Below, piece after piece: positions 34,195 to 43,981 of a stretch of 64,000 nucleotides of DNA (the first letter of the stretch is position 1; each line of letters opens with the position of its first letter). The notes below the pieces were generated by a model. That model was not told where the DNA came from. It was given only the letters and a program-made list of their open reading frames with translations, and ran no database searches. The position numbers were made by a program, and so were the translations under genes. This DNA is from G963668605 sp963668605 (GTDB taxonomy: Bacteria > Acidobacteriota > Terriglobia > Bryobacterales > Bryobacteraceae): assembly GCA_963668605.1 (NCBI GenBank), contig OY764903.1:3100001-3164000 (forward strand). The letters run 5' to 3'.

Positions 34195-37100
34195 ATGACG
34201 CGAAGTATGTGCCGCAACCTGCTGATTTTCGTATTGGCGGTCTACCCTTTGGGAGCTCAGGAATTTCGCGCCACGCTCACGGGACGCGTGGTGGATCAAT
34301 CGCAAGCGGTCATGCCGGACGTGAAAATCGCTGCGGTGGAAACCCAAACCGGAGCGCGTTTCGCGACCGTGTCCGGGCAGGACGGGCAATACACACTTCC
34401 GTTCTTGCAGCCTGGCACTTACCGGCTTAGCGCGGAAGCCGTGGGGATGAAGCACTATATCCGCGAGGGACTGACGATCAGCGCAGCGGAGCGCAAGGCC
34501 GTCGATATCGCGCTCGAAGTCGGCCAGATGACGGAGAACGTGACTATCACCGCGGACGCGCCACTTCTGGAGACAGCCAGCGGCGCCTTGGGACAAGCCG
34601 TTACCGCCGAACAGGTGGCCAACATTCCGCTGAACGGGCGCACTCCATTGATGCTTGCCCAACTGTGGGCGGGCATCCTGCCCAACGGCGGTCCATCGCT
34701 GAACCGGCCGTTCGATCTGTCGCACACGTCCGATTTCTCCATCGGCGGCACGCCAAGCGCTACTAACGAATTGCTTCTCGACGGCGCACCCAACACTTTC
34801 CGCGGCGGTGCTTCCGCATACAGCCCGCCTATGGATTCCGTCATGGAAGTCAAGGTGGAGGCGTTCCAGTCCGACGCCGCTTACGGGAGCACTGGCGGCG
34901 GCACGGTCAACGTCGTGAGCAAGTCCGGCACCAACCGGTTCCACGGCTCCGTGTATGAATTCAACCAGGTGGGCAAGCTGGCGGCCAACACCTTCTTTCT
35001 CAACCGTACCGGCCAACCGAAGTCATTCTCGCTGTGGAATCAGTTCGGCGCGACACTCGGTGGTCCGGTGACAGTGCCCAAAGTGTTCAATGGTAAAGAC
35101 AAGTTACTGTTCTTCTTTTCCTATGAGGGTATCCGTCAGCCCAATCCGCTCGGCTTCACTGGCACGGTACCGACCGACGCCCTGCGCAAAGGCGACCTCT
35201 CGCAACTACTGGCGCTCGGCTCGTCGTATCAGGTGTATGACCCCTTTAGCGCTGTGCGGCAAGGTACCCGCGTTCAGCGGCAACCGTTGGCGGGCAACCT
35301 AATTCCCCAGCGCTTGTTGAACCCGATCGCACAGAAGTATCTGCAATTTTTCCCCTCGCCTAACGCCGCCGGCGGCGCCGACGGACGCAACAACTATGTA
35401 ACCAACGCCGATCAGGTAGACAATTTCGACAACTACCTTGGACGCCTCGACTACAATGCCAACTCGCGCCACAAGATCTTCCTGGGCACGCGGCACAGCG
35501 CCCGCAGCAGCTTCGAGAAGGCCTGGTACCATAACATGTCTCGCGGACGCTATAAGCTGCGCGACAGTTGGGGCGTAATGCTCGACGATGTTTATACGCT
35601 CACACCTACCACCGTGCTCAACGTCCGCCTCAACTGGACCCGGTACGCGGAGGTACACCAACTGCAAAGCACAGGCATCGACCTGGTTGGCATGGGTTTC
35701 GCCCCATACCTCGCAGCCAACAGCCCGCTGGTAATCCTGCCGCGCGTCGACATTGGCGTGTTCGGGCAACTGGGGGAAAGCAACGCCAACACCACTCCGT
35801 TCGATTCGTGGCAGATTTTCACCAACCTGGTGAAGGTCGTGAACCGGCACAACGTGAAGTTCGGGGCGGACCTTCGGCGTTCCCGCGAGAGCAACTACCA
35901 GCCGTCCAACTCCTCGGGACGGTTCCAGTTCAGCACCAATTGGACACGAGGCCCGCTGGATTCGTCGCCAGCAGCTCCGGTGGGGCAGGACATGGCGGCT
36001 TTTCTTATGGGGCTGCCCACCGGCGGGCAGTACGATCTGAGCGCGTTCCGTACGAACGTGGCCGGGTATGTCGCTTTCTTTGTCCAAGACGACATCCGGC
36101 TGCGCAACAACCTGACCGTCAACCTCGGTCTGCGCTATGAGAAGGAGCGACCGACTACGGAGCGTTACGACCGCATGGTGGGTGGCTTCGACCCGACTGC
36201 GGTGAATAGCGTGACGGCCGCCGCCAAGGCAGCCTACGCGAAGAACCCGATTCCCGAAGTGCCCGTGGCAGCGTTCAATCCCCTGGGCGGGTTGCTGTTT
36301 CCCGGACCCGGCCATCGCAGTCCGTACTCTACTGGGTCGACGGATTTCAGCCCGCGGCTCGGTTTCGCGTGGACGCCCGCACTGCTCGGTGGCAGGACGG
36401 TGATTCGCGGCGGCGGCGGAGTGTTCTTCTTCAACCTCGGCATCACTGCTCTCGACCAGACCGGCTTCAGCCAATCTACATCACTGGTACCCACGCAGGA
36501 CGGCTACCTTACGCCCTACGGCACTCTCAACGATCCCTTCCCTGACGGCATCCAGAAGCCGCTCGGCGCGGCGCTCGGCGTGAACACTTACCTTGGCCGC
36601 GGTGTCAGCTATTTCAACCCTTCCCCCAGCACGCCCTACACCGTGCGGTGGAACTTGAACATTCAGCGGCAACTGGCGCAGAACCTCGTGGCGGAAGTGG
36701 GCTACTTGTACAACCACTCCGTGCACCTGGGTGTGGACCGTTCCACCAACTTCACACCCGGCCAGTACCTCAGCACGACCGGACAGCGCGACCAAGCAAC
36801 AATCGACTTTCTCTCCGCGCAGGTGACGAATCCGTTCTCCGGGCTGATTCCCGGCACCAACCTCAGCAGCACCGTGGTTGCACGGTCGCAGTTACTCAAA
36901 GCGCGTCCTCAGTTCACTGACGTGACCGCGCTGGCCGGAAGTGAAGGCAGTTCGTACTCCCACATGCTGATGGCACGCATGGACAAGCGTTTCGCCGGCG
37001 GCCTGCAAGTGCAGGCCAACTTCCAATACTCCCGGCTGATGCAGAAGCTGGACCGGCTGAACGATTCCGACCCCGGACTGCAAAAACGGGTGGCAAGCAT

Positions 37101-37623
37101 AGACCGGCCGCTGCGCTTCGTCGCGAGCGGACTCTACGCTCTGCCAGTCGGCCGCGGCAAGCGCGTCCTCGGGGATGCCAAAGGCATCGTCAACCAGATG
37201 TTCGGAGGCTGGCAGGTGAGTGGCGTCTTCGTTTCGCAGCAAGGTGCGCCGCTGGAATGGGGCGATGTGATCTACTTCGGCGGTGACCTGCAAATGAACC
37301 CGACGAATATCGACCGCGCCTTCGATACGACGCGCTTTAACACGAACTCCCGGCAGCAGTTGGGCAGCGACATCCGTACGTTCCCGACAACCTTCTCCAA
37401 TCTGCGATCGGCCGGCGTGGTCAGCCTCGACGTGGCGGCAATCAAGGACTTCCCGATTCGGGAGCGGCTAAAACTCCAGTACCGGTGTGAGTTCTTCAAC
37501 GCGCCGAATCATCCGCTGTTTGGCGTACCGGATGTCTCGCCGACCAGCACCACATTCGGCCAGGTCAAAGACCTTACGAATCTCCCCCGGCGTATCCAAA
37601 TGGCGCTGCGGCTCAACTGGTAA
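34195..37623 (+). CDS. TonB-dependent receptor-like (Oar-type) outer-membrane protein 1
   Basis: 1142-residue outer-membrane protein. A signal peptide (cleavage after YPLGAQ) is followed by a carboxypeptidase-regulatory-like beta-sandwich (ATLTGRVVDQSQAVMPDVKI...DGQYTLPFLQPGTYRLSAEA), a plug-like region with TPLMLAQLWAGILP and NELLLDGAPNTFRGG, and a long C-terminal barrel ending RIQMALRLNW. The recurrent KSGTNRFHGSVYEFNQ and DKLLFFFSYEGIRQPNP blocks mark the Oar family expanded in Acidobacteriota. The likely role is binding or import of an oligosaccharide. It is a close paralogue of the protein at 51162-54575. Its stop is 10 bp before a sulfatase gene, so the two are probably co-transcribed. 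Confidence 0.9.
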   Translation: MTRSMCRNLLIFVLAVYPLGAQEFRATLTGRVVDQSQAVMPDVKIAAVETQTGARFATVSGQDGQYTLPFLQPGTYRLSAEAVGMKHYIREGLTISAAERKAVDIALEVGQMTENVTITADAPLLETASGALGQAVTAEQVANIPLNGRTPLMLAQLWAGILPNGGPSLNRPFDLSHTSDFSIGGTPSATNELLLDGAPNTFRGGASAYSPPMDSVMEVKVEAFQSDAAYGSTGGGTVNVVSKSGTNRFHGSVYEFNQVGKLAANTFFLNRTGQPKSFSLWNQFGATLGGPVTVPKVFNGKDKLLFFFSYEGIRQPNPLGFTGTVPTDALRKGDLSQLLALGSSYQVYDPFSAVRQGTRVQRQPLAGNLIPQRLLNPIAQKYLQFFPSPNAAGGADGRNNYVTNADQVDNFDNYLGRLDYNANSRHKIFLGTRHSARSSFEKAWYHNMSRGRYKLRDSWGVMLDDVYTLTPTTVLNVRLNWTRYAEVHQLQSTGIDLVGMGFAPYLAANSPLVILPRVDIGVFGQLGESNANTTPFDSWQIFTNLVKVVNRHNVKFGADLRRSRESNYQPSNSSGRFQFSTNWTRGPLDSSPAAPVGQDMAAFLMGLPTGGQYDLSAFRTNVAGYVAFFVQDDIRLRNNLTVNLGLRYEKERPTTERYDRMVGGFDPTAVNSVTAAAKAAYAKNPIPEVPVAAFNPLGGLLFPGPGHRSPYSTGSTDFSPRLGFAWTPALLGGRTVIRGGGGVFFFNLGITALDQTGFSQSTSLVPTQDGYLTPYGTLNDPFPDGIQKPLGAALGVNTYLGRGVSYFNPSPSTPYTVRWNLNIQRQLAQNLVAEVGYLYNHSVHLGVDRSTNFTPGQYLSTTGQRDQATIDFLSAQVTNPFSGLIPGTNLSSTVVARSQLLKARPQFTDVTALAGSEGSSYSHMLMARMDKRFAGGLQVQANFQYSRLMQKLDRLNDSDPGLQKRVASIDRPLRFVASGLYALPVGRGKRVLGDAKGIVNQMFGGWQVSGVFVSQQGAPLEWGDVIYFGGDLQMNPTNIDRAFDTTRFNTNSRQQLGSDIRTFPTTFSNLRSAGVVSLDVAAIKDFPIRERLKLQYRCEFFNAPNHPLFGVPDVSPTSTTFGQVKDLTNLPRRIQMALRLNW

Positions 37624-37632
37624 TATGGGGCG

Positions 37633-39156
37633 GTGATAACGCGACGGACCTTCGGTCAAACTGCGCTCGCGGGTGGTCTGCTGGCGCAGGCCAAACCGCG
37701 ACCGAACGTTGTTTTCTTTTGTTCTGACCAGCACATTGGGGCGGTCCTCGGCGCCAACGGCCATCCGGTTGTCAAAACGCCGAACCTAGACCGCCTCGCC
37801 CGTTTGGGCGTCAACTTCTGCAACACCTACACCAACAGTCCACTCTGCGCTCCTGCGCGCGCGGCGTTGGCTTCAGGGCAGTTTCCTTCGGACGTGGGCA
37901 GCTACTGCAACGCGACCGCGTTCGACGGCCGCGCGCCAAGCTGGAGCAACTTGTTGCACGATGCGGGCTGGCACTGCTGGGCGTCGGGAAAGCTGGACAC
38001 GGCCCAGGGTGTGGATTATGGCTTCGAAGAAGTGAAGACCTCGCACGGGCACTCGGAGAGTCCGGACATCGCCTGCTTGCTGCGCGCCCCGGTGACGTTC
38101 ACGCCGTCGGCGCGAGAACGCGTCGATGCGACTTTCGCGGACGAGGAGCACGGGGATACGGCACTGGTGGATCGCGCGCTCGGCTTCCTCCGCGAGAAGG
38201 CGCCAGGACTCGGCAAGCCGTGGGCCGTCTTTATCGGAGCCCACGCCCCGCATCCCAAATGGCGCACGAAGCGAAAGTACCTGGACATCTATCCGCCGGA
38301 GAAGATGCCCTTACCGTCGATTCCGGACGGCTATTTCGAGACGCAGCATCCGTTCTTCCGCGTTTACGCCAATTATCGCAACTGCTCTGTACCTATTCCT
38401 CAGACTCGCATCCGTCGCGTACGCAGCGCCTATTACGGGATGCTGACCGAACTGGACGCGCAGGTGGGGCGCGTGCTCGACCATCTGGAGCGCTCAGGCG
38501 AACTTACCAACACTATTTTTATTTACACCAGCGACCACGGCGAGATGCTCGGCGAGCACGGGCTGTGGACAAAGAACCAACTTTTGGAGTATTCGGCGCG
38601 AGTGCCACTGCTGATCGCCGGACCGGGTATGCCGCACGGCCGAACAATTGAGACACCGGTCTCCCACGTGGATCTGATCGCCACGCTGCTGGATTTGACA
38701 GGTGTGAAGCCGAAGTCCAAGTTGCGTGGCCACTCGCTTGCGCCGATGGCCAACGGCGCCGCAGGCACACATCCGGGGTTCGCTTACAGCGAGACACACT
38801 CCGACGGCAATTACACCGGGGCGTTCATGATTCGCAAGGGTGATTGGAAATACATCTACTTCAGCGGCGACCGTCCTCTGCTGTTCGACCTCAAGCGGGA
38901 CCCGGGCGAGTTTCACGATCTTGCGGGCAAGCCGGAGACGGCGACCATTCAAAAGGAGCTGCACGCAGCGCTCACGTCGCTGGTGGATCCGGACGCAGTG
39001 ACACGGCAGGCTTTCGACGCGCAGGCGCGCCGGCTCGACGCCCTGGTGCGGGAGAAGACCAAACAGGAATTCTACGACTTCGTGCTGGATCGCTTGGGTC
39101 CGGGACAAAGCTGGGCATTAACCGAGCGGCTGTACGCGAGACGTCCGGTAAGATAA
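37633..39156 (+). CDS. Sulfatase, twin-arginine leader (CAPAR type)
   Basis: 507-residue sulfatase with a short Tat-like leader (MITRRTFGQTALAGGLLAQA), metal-binding FFCSDQHIGAVLG, and formylglycine motif LCAPARAALASG (Cys72; C-x-P-A-R rather than the commoner C-x-P-S-R). YTSDHGEMLGEHGLWTKNQ and the C-terminal WKYIYFSGDRPLLFDLKRDP complete the fold. It uses a GTG start at 37633. It closely resembles the sulfatase at 57558-59093 in layout (HPVVKTPNLDRLA, DVGSYCN, HGHSE), suggesting duplicated receptor-sulfatase units. Confidence 0.92.
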   Translation: MITRRTFGQTALAGGLLAQAKPRPNVVFFCSDQHIGAVLGANGHPVVKTPNLDRLARLGVNFCNTYTNSPLCAPARAALASGQFPSDVGSYCNATAFDGRAPSWSNLLHDAGWHCWASGKLDTAQGVDYGFEEVKTSHGHSESPDIACLLRAPVTFTPSARERVDATFADEEHGDTALVDRALGFLREKAPGLGKPWAVFIGAHAPHPKWRTKRKYLDIYPPEKMPLPSIPDGYFETQHPFFRVYANYRNCSVPIPQTRIRRVRSAYYGMLTELDAQVGRVLDHLERSGELTNTIFIYTSDHGEMLGEHGLWTKNQLLEYSARVPLLIAGPGMPHGRTIETPVSHVDLIATLLDLTGVKPKSKLRGHSLAPMANGAAGTHPGFAYSETHSDGNYTGAFMIRKGDWKYIYFSGDRPLLFDLKRDPGEFHDLAGKPETATIQKELHAALTSLVDPDAVTRQAFDAQARRLDALVREKTKQEFYDFVLDRLGPGQSWALTERLYARRPVR

Positions 39157-39158
39157 CG

Positions 39159-39199
39159 GCGAGCCGCATTGCGCTGGTAATTACCGCACGTGGGCTCGC
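39159..39199. terminator. Bidirectional terminator-like hairpin
   Basis: GCGAGCC (39159-39165) pairs with GGCTCGC (39193-39199), with an internal perfect GGTAATTACC. It lies between the convergent sulfatase and LamG/propeller gene ends and has no strong T-run. Confidence 0.45.
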
Positions 39200-39214
39200 T
39201 CGGCCGGCAGAACT

Positions 39215-41257
39215 CTACTTGACGTCCTTCCACCCCGGCAGCGACACGGACGTCCGGTAGTTGGAGTCGTTCCAGTCCGGATTCCGCAGGGGAGCATAGA
39301 TCCGCTTGCCTGCGAACGGCTTGTCCTGCGTGTAGACCCACACGCGTTTCTGGTCCCACAGTACGATCTCGTCGCGCGCGTCGCCCGTGATGTTCAACAC
39401 CGCCGCCGCAAGGTCCGGGTGGCCGTCATCGGGGAACATCACCACGCGCCGCAACTGCCCGTCGATCATACCGCCTTCCTTGACGTTGCCGGACAGCAGC
39501 ACGAACTCCTGCCCGTCGCCTCGCCAGTTCACTGGAAGCATGGGACTGCCGGAGTGGATCGGCTCGTCTTGAGCAAGGATGTTGCCGTCAGGGTCAAAGA
39601 GCGTCACGATCCCGGGATTGCGCCAGAAGTTTACGGACATGAGTTGAAGTCCCGGCAGATCGGGCCGGAATTTGCCCACGGCCGGGCTCTGCGTGTGGCC
39701 GATCTGCTGGCGCTTCAGCAGGCGGCCTTGCGCGTCAAACATGATGAAGCCCTCGTCGCTGGCGAACGAGTAAGCGCGCGGGGCAGCATCGGGCCGGCCC
39801 GTGAAGTTTCCGAGCACAACGCCATCGGAGTGTTGTTTGAAGTCCTTGTCGTGGCTCCAGAGCTGCTTGCCGTCGGGGCCCCACAGGGCGTAGCCGATCA
39901 TGAGTTCCTGCCGGCCGTCGCCGTTGATGTCATAAGCGAACGGATAGTGCCCCAGGTTGCCTTGCCCGCTCCAGAGCAGCTTCAGGTTGTTATCGAACAC
40001 CCAGAACGTCCGGTAGCGGTCCTTGATGAGGATCTGCCGGGCTCGCTTCCCGCCGTCCAGGTTGAGGAAGTAGATGGAGTCTCCGTGTTCGAACTCATAG
40101 GCTCGGAGCTCATTGTCCTCGGGCGCCTTGGGCATCCACGTCGACTGTTTCAGCTTGCCCGTGCGGCCGTCCAGGATTTGGATTTTGAAATCCTTCACCA
40201 CGACAACTTCGTCGTGGCCGTCGCCATCGATATCGTAAATCTGAAACGGCGTGTCGTTGGCGAGCACGTCGTTGTAGGGATCAGGGCGGCCCACCTGCCA
40301 GAGCACTTTGCCGTCGAACGTGACGGCGGTAAGGCAGGTGATCATGTCGAAAGCGTTGCGCGACACGCGGCGGGAGTGCTGGGCGATGAGCATATCGGGG
40401 ACGCCGTCGCCGTTCAGATCGCCGAAGCGCACGTTGCGGCCCGCGCCGTAGTTGCTGATGTCGAACTTTTTCCAAAGTTTCGGTTTGGGGTTGTCCGCTC
40501 GCAAGCGCGCAAGCTCCGCATCGCGCTTCGCGATGCGCTCCCGGACACCCTTCTCTGTCGCATCCGACGCCGTTGCCCGGAAATCCGTGAAGCGCGTAGG
40601 AGTGTTGGCGGCAATCCCGGCCTTGCCCTTGAGGATCTCGCTGTCAGTGGCTTCGATGAGCAATTTCCCGTCTACGTAAGCGCGGATGCGCGGCCCGTCG
40701 TTCTCCACCTTCAATGTGTAGTAGCGCGTAGCGTCGTAAATAAATGGCGCCTTGCCCAGCATTTTCCACTCGCCGGCCCGCGGTTTCTTCTCGAACGGCA
40801 GCCGCAGGCGCAACTGCGCCTCCTTGCCGTCGTGCAACGAGAAGATGTAGTGGTGCCGGTTGGTGCGGTAGCGGAACACCACGCCCGCCATGTCTTCCAT
40901 GAGCAGCGGCCGGACTTTCACCTCGACGGTGTAGTCGCTCCATTCCGGGTCCCCGATGATCAGAGTCGGGTTGAAGTGCCCAGGCAGGTCATTGGGCGTG
41001 TGCATCTCGACGTAGGTCTTACCGTCTTCGTCGCCGCCCGCCCAGGAATCGTCGTGGATCATGGCGTTCGCCCACGGATCGAGCGGCACGCCCCGGTGCG
41101 CCACATAGTGGTACTCGTGCAGCGCGTTCGTCAGTTGCTTTACCGGTTCGGCGAAGATGCGCGGGGGATAGCGGGAGAAGTCGTCCCGAAACAGCTCGCC
41201 GGCTGACGCGCTGGAGATACAAAGAGATAAAACCGCCAGAGGAAAAACGAGTCTCAT
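39215..41257 (-). CDS. Secreted LamG/keto-disaccharide-hydrolase-like domain plus lyase-like beta-propeller
   Basis: 680-residue secreted protein (signal peptide MRLVFPLAVLSLCISSASA). Residues ~20-225 resemble a concanavalin-like/3-keto-disaccharide-hydrolase fold (LFRDDFSRYPP; EWSDYTVEVKVRPLLMEDMA; YYTLKVENDGPRIRAYVDGK). Residues ~250-675 form a propeller with calcium-type loops (DLNGDGVPD, DIDGDGHDE, DINGDGRQE). The end (VWVYTQDKPFAGKRIYAPLR then NPDWNDSNYRTSV) resembles rhamnogalacturonan lyases of family PL11. It may therefore bind or cleave a pectic backbone; enzymatic activity is not proven. Confidence 0.7.
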   Translation of the reverse strand: MRLVFPLAVLSLCISSASAGELFRDDFSRYPPRIFAEPVKQLTNALHEYHYVAHRGVPLDPWANAMIHDDSWAGGDEDGKTYVEMHTPNDLPGHFNPTLIIGDPEWSDYTVEVKVRPLLMEDMAGVVFRYRTNRHHYIFSLHDGKEAQLRLRLPFEKKPRAGEWKMLGKAPFIYDATRYYTLKVENDGPRIRAYVDGKLLIEATDSEILKGKAGIAANTPTRFTDFRATASDATEKGVRERIAKRDAELARLRADNPKPKLWKKFDISNYGAGRNVRFGDLNGDGVPDMLIAQHSRRVSRNAFDMITCLTAVTFDGKVLWQVGRPDPYNDVLANDTPFQIYDIDGDGHDEVVVVKDFKIQILDGRTGKLKQSTWMPKAPEDNELRAYEFEHGDSIYFLNLDGGKRARQILIKDRYRTFWVFDNNLKLLWSGQGNLGHYPFAYDINGDGRQELMIGYALWGPDGKQLWSHDKDFKQHSDGVVLGNFTGRPDAAPRAYSFASDEGFIMFDAQGRLLKRQQIGHTQSPAVGKFRPDLPGLQLMSVNFWRNPGIVTLFDPDGNILAQDEPIHSGSPMLPVNWRGDGQEFVLLSGNVKEGGMIDGQLRRVVMFPDDGHPDLAAAVLNITGDARDEIVLWDQKRVWVYTQDKPFAGKRIYAPLRNPDWNDSNYRTSVSLPGWKDVK

Positions 41258-41377
41258 AAGCTGTGAACCACGATATCACGCCATGTTCGGACGCGCGAAA
41301 CGCGCTAGCGTGCGGCACAGAAATTGCGTTCCAGAATCTCTGGAGATCGTGACCGTCTAGATGATATCGTCAGTAGC

Positions 41378-42751
41378 ATGATGGACCGGCGCTCTTTTCT
41401 ATCCATGCCACTCGCGGCCGTCGCGGCGAAGTCCGCGGCCCCGGCGCCGCCCAACGTCGTGATCTTCCTGGCCGACGACCTCGGGTGGCGCGACGTGGGT
41501 TTCCACGACAGTGAAATTCGCACTCCCAACATCGACCGCCTGGCGTCTGAGGGTGTGCGCTTCGAACGCTTCTGCTCGTTCCCGTTGTGCTCGCCGACGC
41601 GCTCGGCCCTGATGACCGGCCGCTCGCCTGTCCGCATGGGCGTCATCTACGCCACTATCGAGCCATTCGACTCGCACGGCGTGCCCGTCGAGGAACATTT
41701 CATCGCCGAGTCGTTCCGCGCCGCCGGCTACGAAACCGCCGTCACGGGCAAGTGGCACCTCGGCCACACCCACAGGAAATTCCTGCCCAACGCGCGCGGC
41801 TTCGAGCATTCCTACGGCTGTTTGAACGGCCGCATCGACTACTTCACACACGACCGGGAGGGCGGCTACGACTGGCATCGCGACTGCAAGACTTCTTTCG
41901 AGAAGGGCTACTCGACGGAGTTGATTGCGCAGGAGGCCATGCAGTTGATCCGCAACCGCGATCACAAGCGGCCCATGTTCCTCTATGTGCCGTTCAACGC
42001 GCCGCACGCGCCGCTGCATCAGCCGCCACGCTTCACGGAAAACTATGCCCGGATCGCGGACGAAGAGCGCCGCAGCTACTGCGCCATGACCCAGTACATG
42101 GACGATGCCGTCGGCCGCATCCTCGGCACGCTCGACTCCGAGAATATGGCGCGCGACACCATCGTCTTCTTCTTCAGCGACAATGGAGGCCAGACCGGCC
42201 AAGGCGGCAGCAACCTGCCGCTGCGCGCAGGCAAACGCAGTACCTACGAGGGTGGCATCCGTGTGCCTGCCGTCATGCGTTGGCCGGGAAGACTCAAGGC
42301 AGGAGTCGAATCCCAACAGTTATTAACCGTGATGGACCTGTTTCCTACGCTCGCCGGTATGACGGGCGTGAAGCCATGCAATCGCCTGCCATTCGATGGC
42401 CGTAATATGTGGCCGGCGATTGCGAGCGGCAAGGTGGAGGCACGCGAAGATCTAATCTTCGGCACGGGCGGCGGCAACTTTTTCCAGTACAGTATCTATC
42501 ACGGCCCCTGGAAACTTGTCCGCACTATCTCGCGGCAGGACAAGCCAACCACGAACGAACTGTTCCGCATCGAAGAGGACCCTTACGAGAAGACCGACCT
42601 CGCAGCCAAAAACCCGGCCCTCGTGAAGGACTACGCCGCCCGCATCGACGCGTGGCGCGCGCTCTATCCGACAGACGGCATTATCGACCCGAAAAAGGAG
42701 GCGCCGCCGGGAAGCGCCGCCCCGAAAACCTGGGCCGAGGCCGCGATCTGA
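41378..42751 (+). CDS. Arylsulfatase-type sulfatase (CSPTR type)
   Basis: 457-residue sulfatase with an RR-containing leader (MMDRRSFLSMPLAAVAAKSA), metal motif VIFLADDLGWRDVGFHDS, and formylglycine motif LCSPTRSALMTGRSPVRMG (Cys71). GKWHLGHTHRKFLPNARGF and FFFSDNGGQTGQGGSNLPLR are typical of the GALNS/arylsulfatase A-like branch that acts on sulfated sugars. The open frame begins at 41324, but the twin ATG at 41378/41381 starts the leader. It is divergent from the LamG/propeller gene and convergent with the RraA-family gene. Confidence 0.92.
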   Translation: MMDRRSFLSMPLAAVAAKSAAPAPPNVVIFLADDLGWRDVGFHDSEIRTPNIDRLASEGVRFERFCSFPLCSPTRSALMTGRSPVRMGVIYATIEPFDSHGVPVEEHFIAESFRAAGYETAVTGKWHLGHTHRKFLPNARGFEHSYGCLNGRIDYFTHDREGGYDWHRDCKTSFEKGYSTELIAQEAMQLIRNRDHKRPMFLYVPFNAPHAPLHQPPRFTENYARIADEERRSYCAMTQYMDDAVGRILGTLDSENMARDTIVFFFSDNGGQTGQGGSNLPLRAGKRSTYEGGIRVPAVMRWPGRLKAGVESQQLLTVMDLFPTLAGMTGVKPCNRLPFDGRNMWPAIASGKVEAREDLIFGTGGGNFFQYSIYHGPWKLVRTISRQDKPTTNELFRIEEDPYEKTDLAAKNPALVKDYAARIDAWRALYPTDGIIDPKKEAPPGSAAPKTWAEAAI

Positions 42752-42772
42752 ACACGTCGCCCGCCGCAGTTT

Positions 42773-43693
42773 CTATTTCTTTTGCCAGACCGGCGCCGCA
42801 TGCAGCGGCTTATCGGTAGGTGGCGGCGGCTGGGTGTGGCCCTGCACCGTCCAGTCGCGCGGCCGGCCGATGCTGTCGTAAATTTTGCCGCGCTTCACTT
42901 CGTCGTCTTCGAAGATCCAGCGCGCGATTTCAGCAACCTGTTCGGCCTTCGCCCGCGGCACCACCGCCACGCCGTCGCTGTCGGCCGAGATGATGTCACC
43001 CGGCATCACCAGCACCTGTCCGACGACGACAGGTTGGTTATAGGATTCCACCCACATACGGCCTTGGTTGATTCCGCGTGGCGCCAGCATCGGATCCTGG
43101 TACACGGGAACTCTGGTCAGGATCAATTCGTCGTTATCGCGGCAGATGGCGTTGCCCACGAGCCCACGCATTCCTTTGCCGAACCAGGAGAGCGAGTTAT
43201 TGGAGCCGCAGAAGCCGTTGTCGACCGCTTGGTTTTCGACGACTAGCACCGTGCCCGGCCTGATGAGCCGTCCAAAGGCTCCGTTCACGGCGCCAGGCAT
43301 GCGAAGTTCCGGCGGCGGAGCCCATCCCCCGGCCTCCCACGTACGTTCTGCCGCGTGGGAGGCGAATTTCGGCGATGTTTCCTGCGCGGGCACAAGGCGA
43401 ATCGTCAGCGCCACGCCATGGATACGGTGGGTGGTTTTTTGTTCGTCGCGCCACATCGGCCGGATATTCCGGGCCATCGTGGTTACCCCCTGCAAGCCCA
43501 CGGCATCCAGACCGTCGATGACGTCGCAGACGCGAAGGCCATCGTACAGTTTGAGAATGCGGGAATCTTCTTCCGCGCTGAAGACCCGGGTCTTCAGGTA
43601 TTGCGCGGAGGGCGCAGGCGCCTGAGCAGCGGGCTTGCCAGCCTGCCCCCAGACGGCCGAGCCGGCGATCACGAGTAAACCTATGGTTCTCAT
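42773..43693 (-). CDS. Secreted RraA-family protein (aldolase/RraA fold)
   Basis: 306-residue member of the RraA/4-hydroxy-4-methyl-2-oxoglutarate aldolase family. YDGLRVCDVIDGLDAVGLQG matches the family N-terminus. The active-site loop is seen in GLVGNAICRDNDEL, where the Arg-Asp pair corresponds to 'GAVRD', and VMPGDIISADSDGVAVVPRA is the conserved end. A signal peptide (MRTIGLLVIAGSAVWGQAG) makes it exported, unusual for a family that is normally cytosolic and shorter. ATG 43693 is chosen because AAGGATGA lies ~9 bases upstream; ATG 43705 is the alternative. A role in cleaving a keto-acid product of uronate breakdown is inference. Confidence 0.8.
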   Translation of the reverse strand: MRTIGLLVIAGSAVWGQAGKPAAQAPAPSAQYLKTRVFSAEEDSRILKLYDGLRVCDVIDGLDAVGLQGVTTMARNIRPMWRDEQKTTHRIHGVALTIRLVPAQETSPKFASHAAERTWEAGGWAPPPELRMPGAVNGAFGRLIRPGTVLVVENQAVDNGFCGSNNSLSWFGKGMRGLVGNAICRDNDELILTRVPVYQDPMLAPRGINQGRMWVESYNQPVVVGQVLVMPGDIISADSDGVAVVPRAKAEQVAEIARWIFEDDEVKRGKIYDSIGRPRDWTVQGHTQPPPPTDKPLHAAPVWQKK

Positions 43694-43981
43694 TGTGCTT
43701 GTCATCCTTATCCGTGCAGACCGCGAGCCTGCACCTATCACCCTTTTGGCCGTGCCCGAACGCACCACGAGCCAACACAGAATAGCCATGATATTCGAAA
43801 ATGCAGCCAAGCGGAATCTTCGGTTTTCCCGTACCCGAAAGAATCAGGGCTGAAGCCTTCGCGGCTCGTCGAAATCGCTCAGGATGGAACGAATGAAAAG
43901 CGGCTCCAACGAAAGCGATTCGGGGTATACTTGCCGGTAACCGGGAAGGCAAGTGGAAATCCCGCGTAACAGAGAACTTCC
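43694..43981. promoter_or_regulatory. Divergent promoter region between rraA-like and GH28 genes
   Basis: 288 bp with no ORF of its own. Near the GH28 start there is an interrupted palindrome, CTTGCC...GGCAAG around GGTAACC (about 43931-43954). No operator resembling the 59162 palindrome is present. Confidence 0.4.

Noticed and set aside
39419..41206. 595-codon open frame on the plus strand opposite the LamG/propeller gene
   Set aside because: The minus-strand protein has a signal peptide and repeated Asp-rich loops; the plus frame has no family features and only reflects codon composition.
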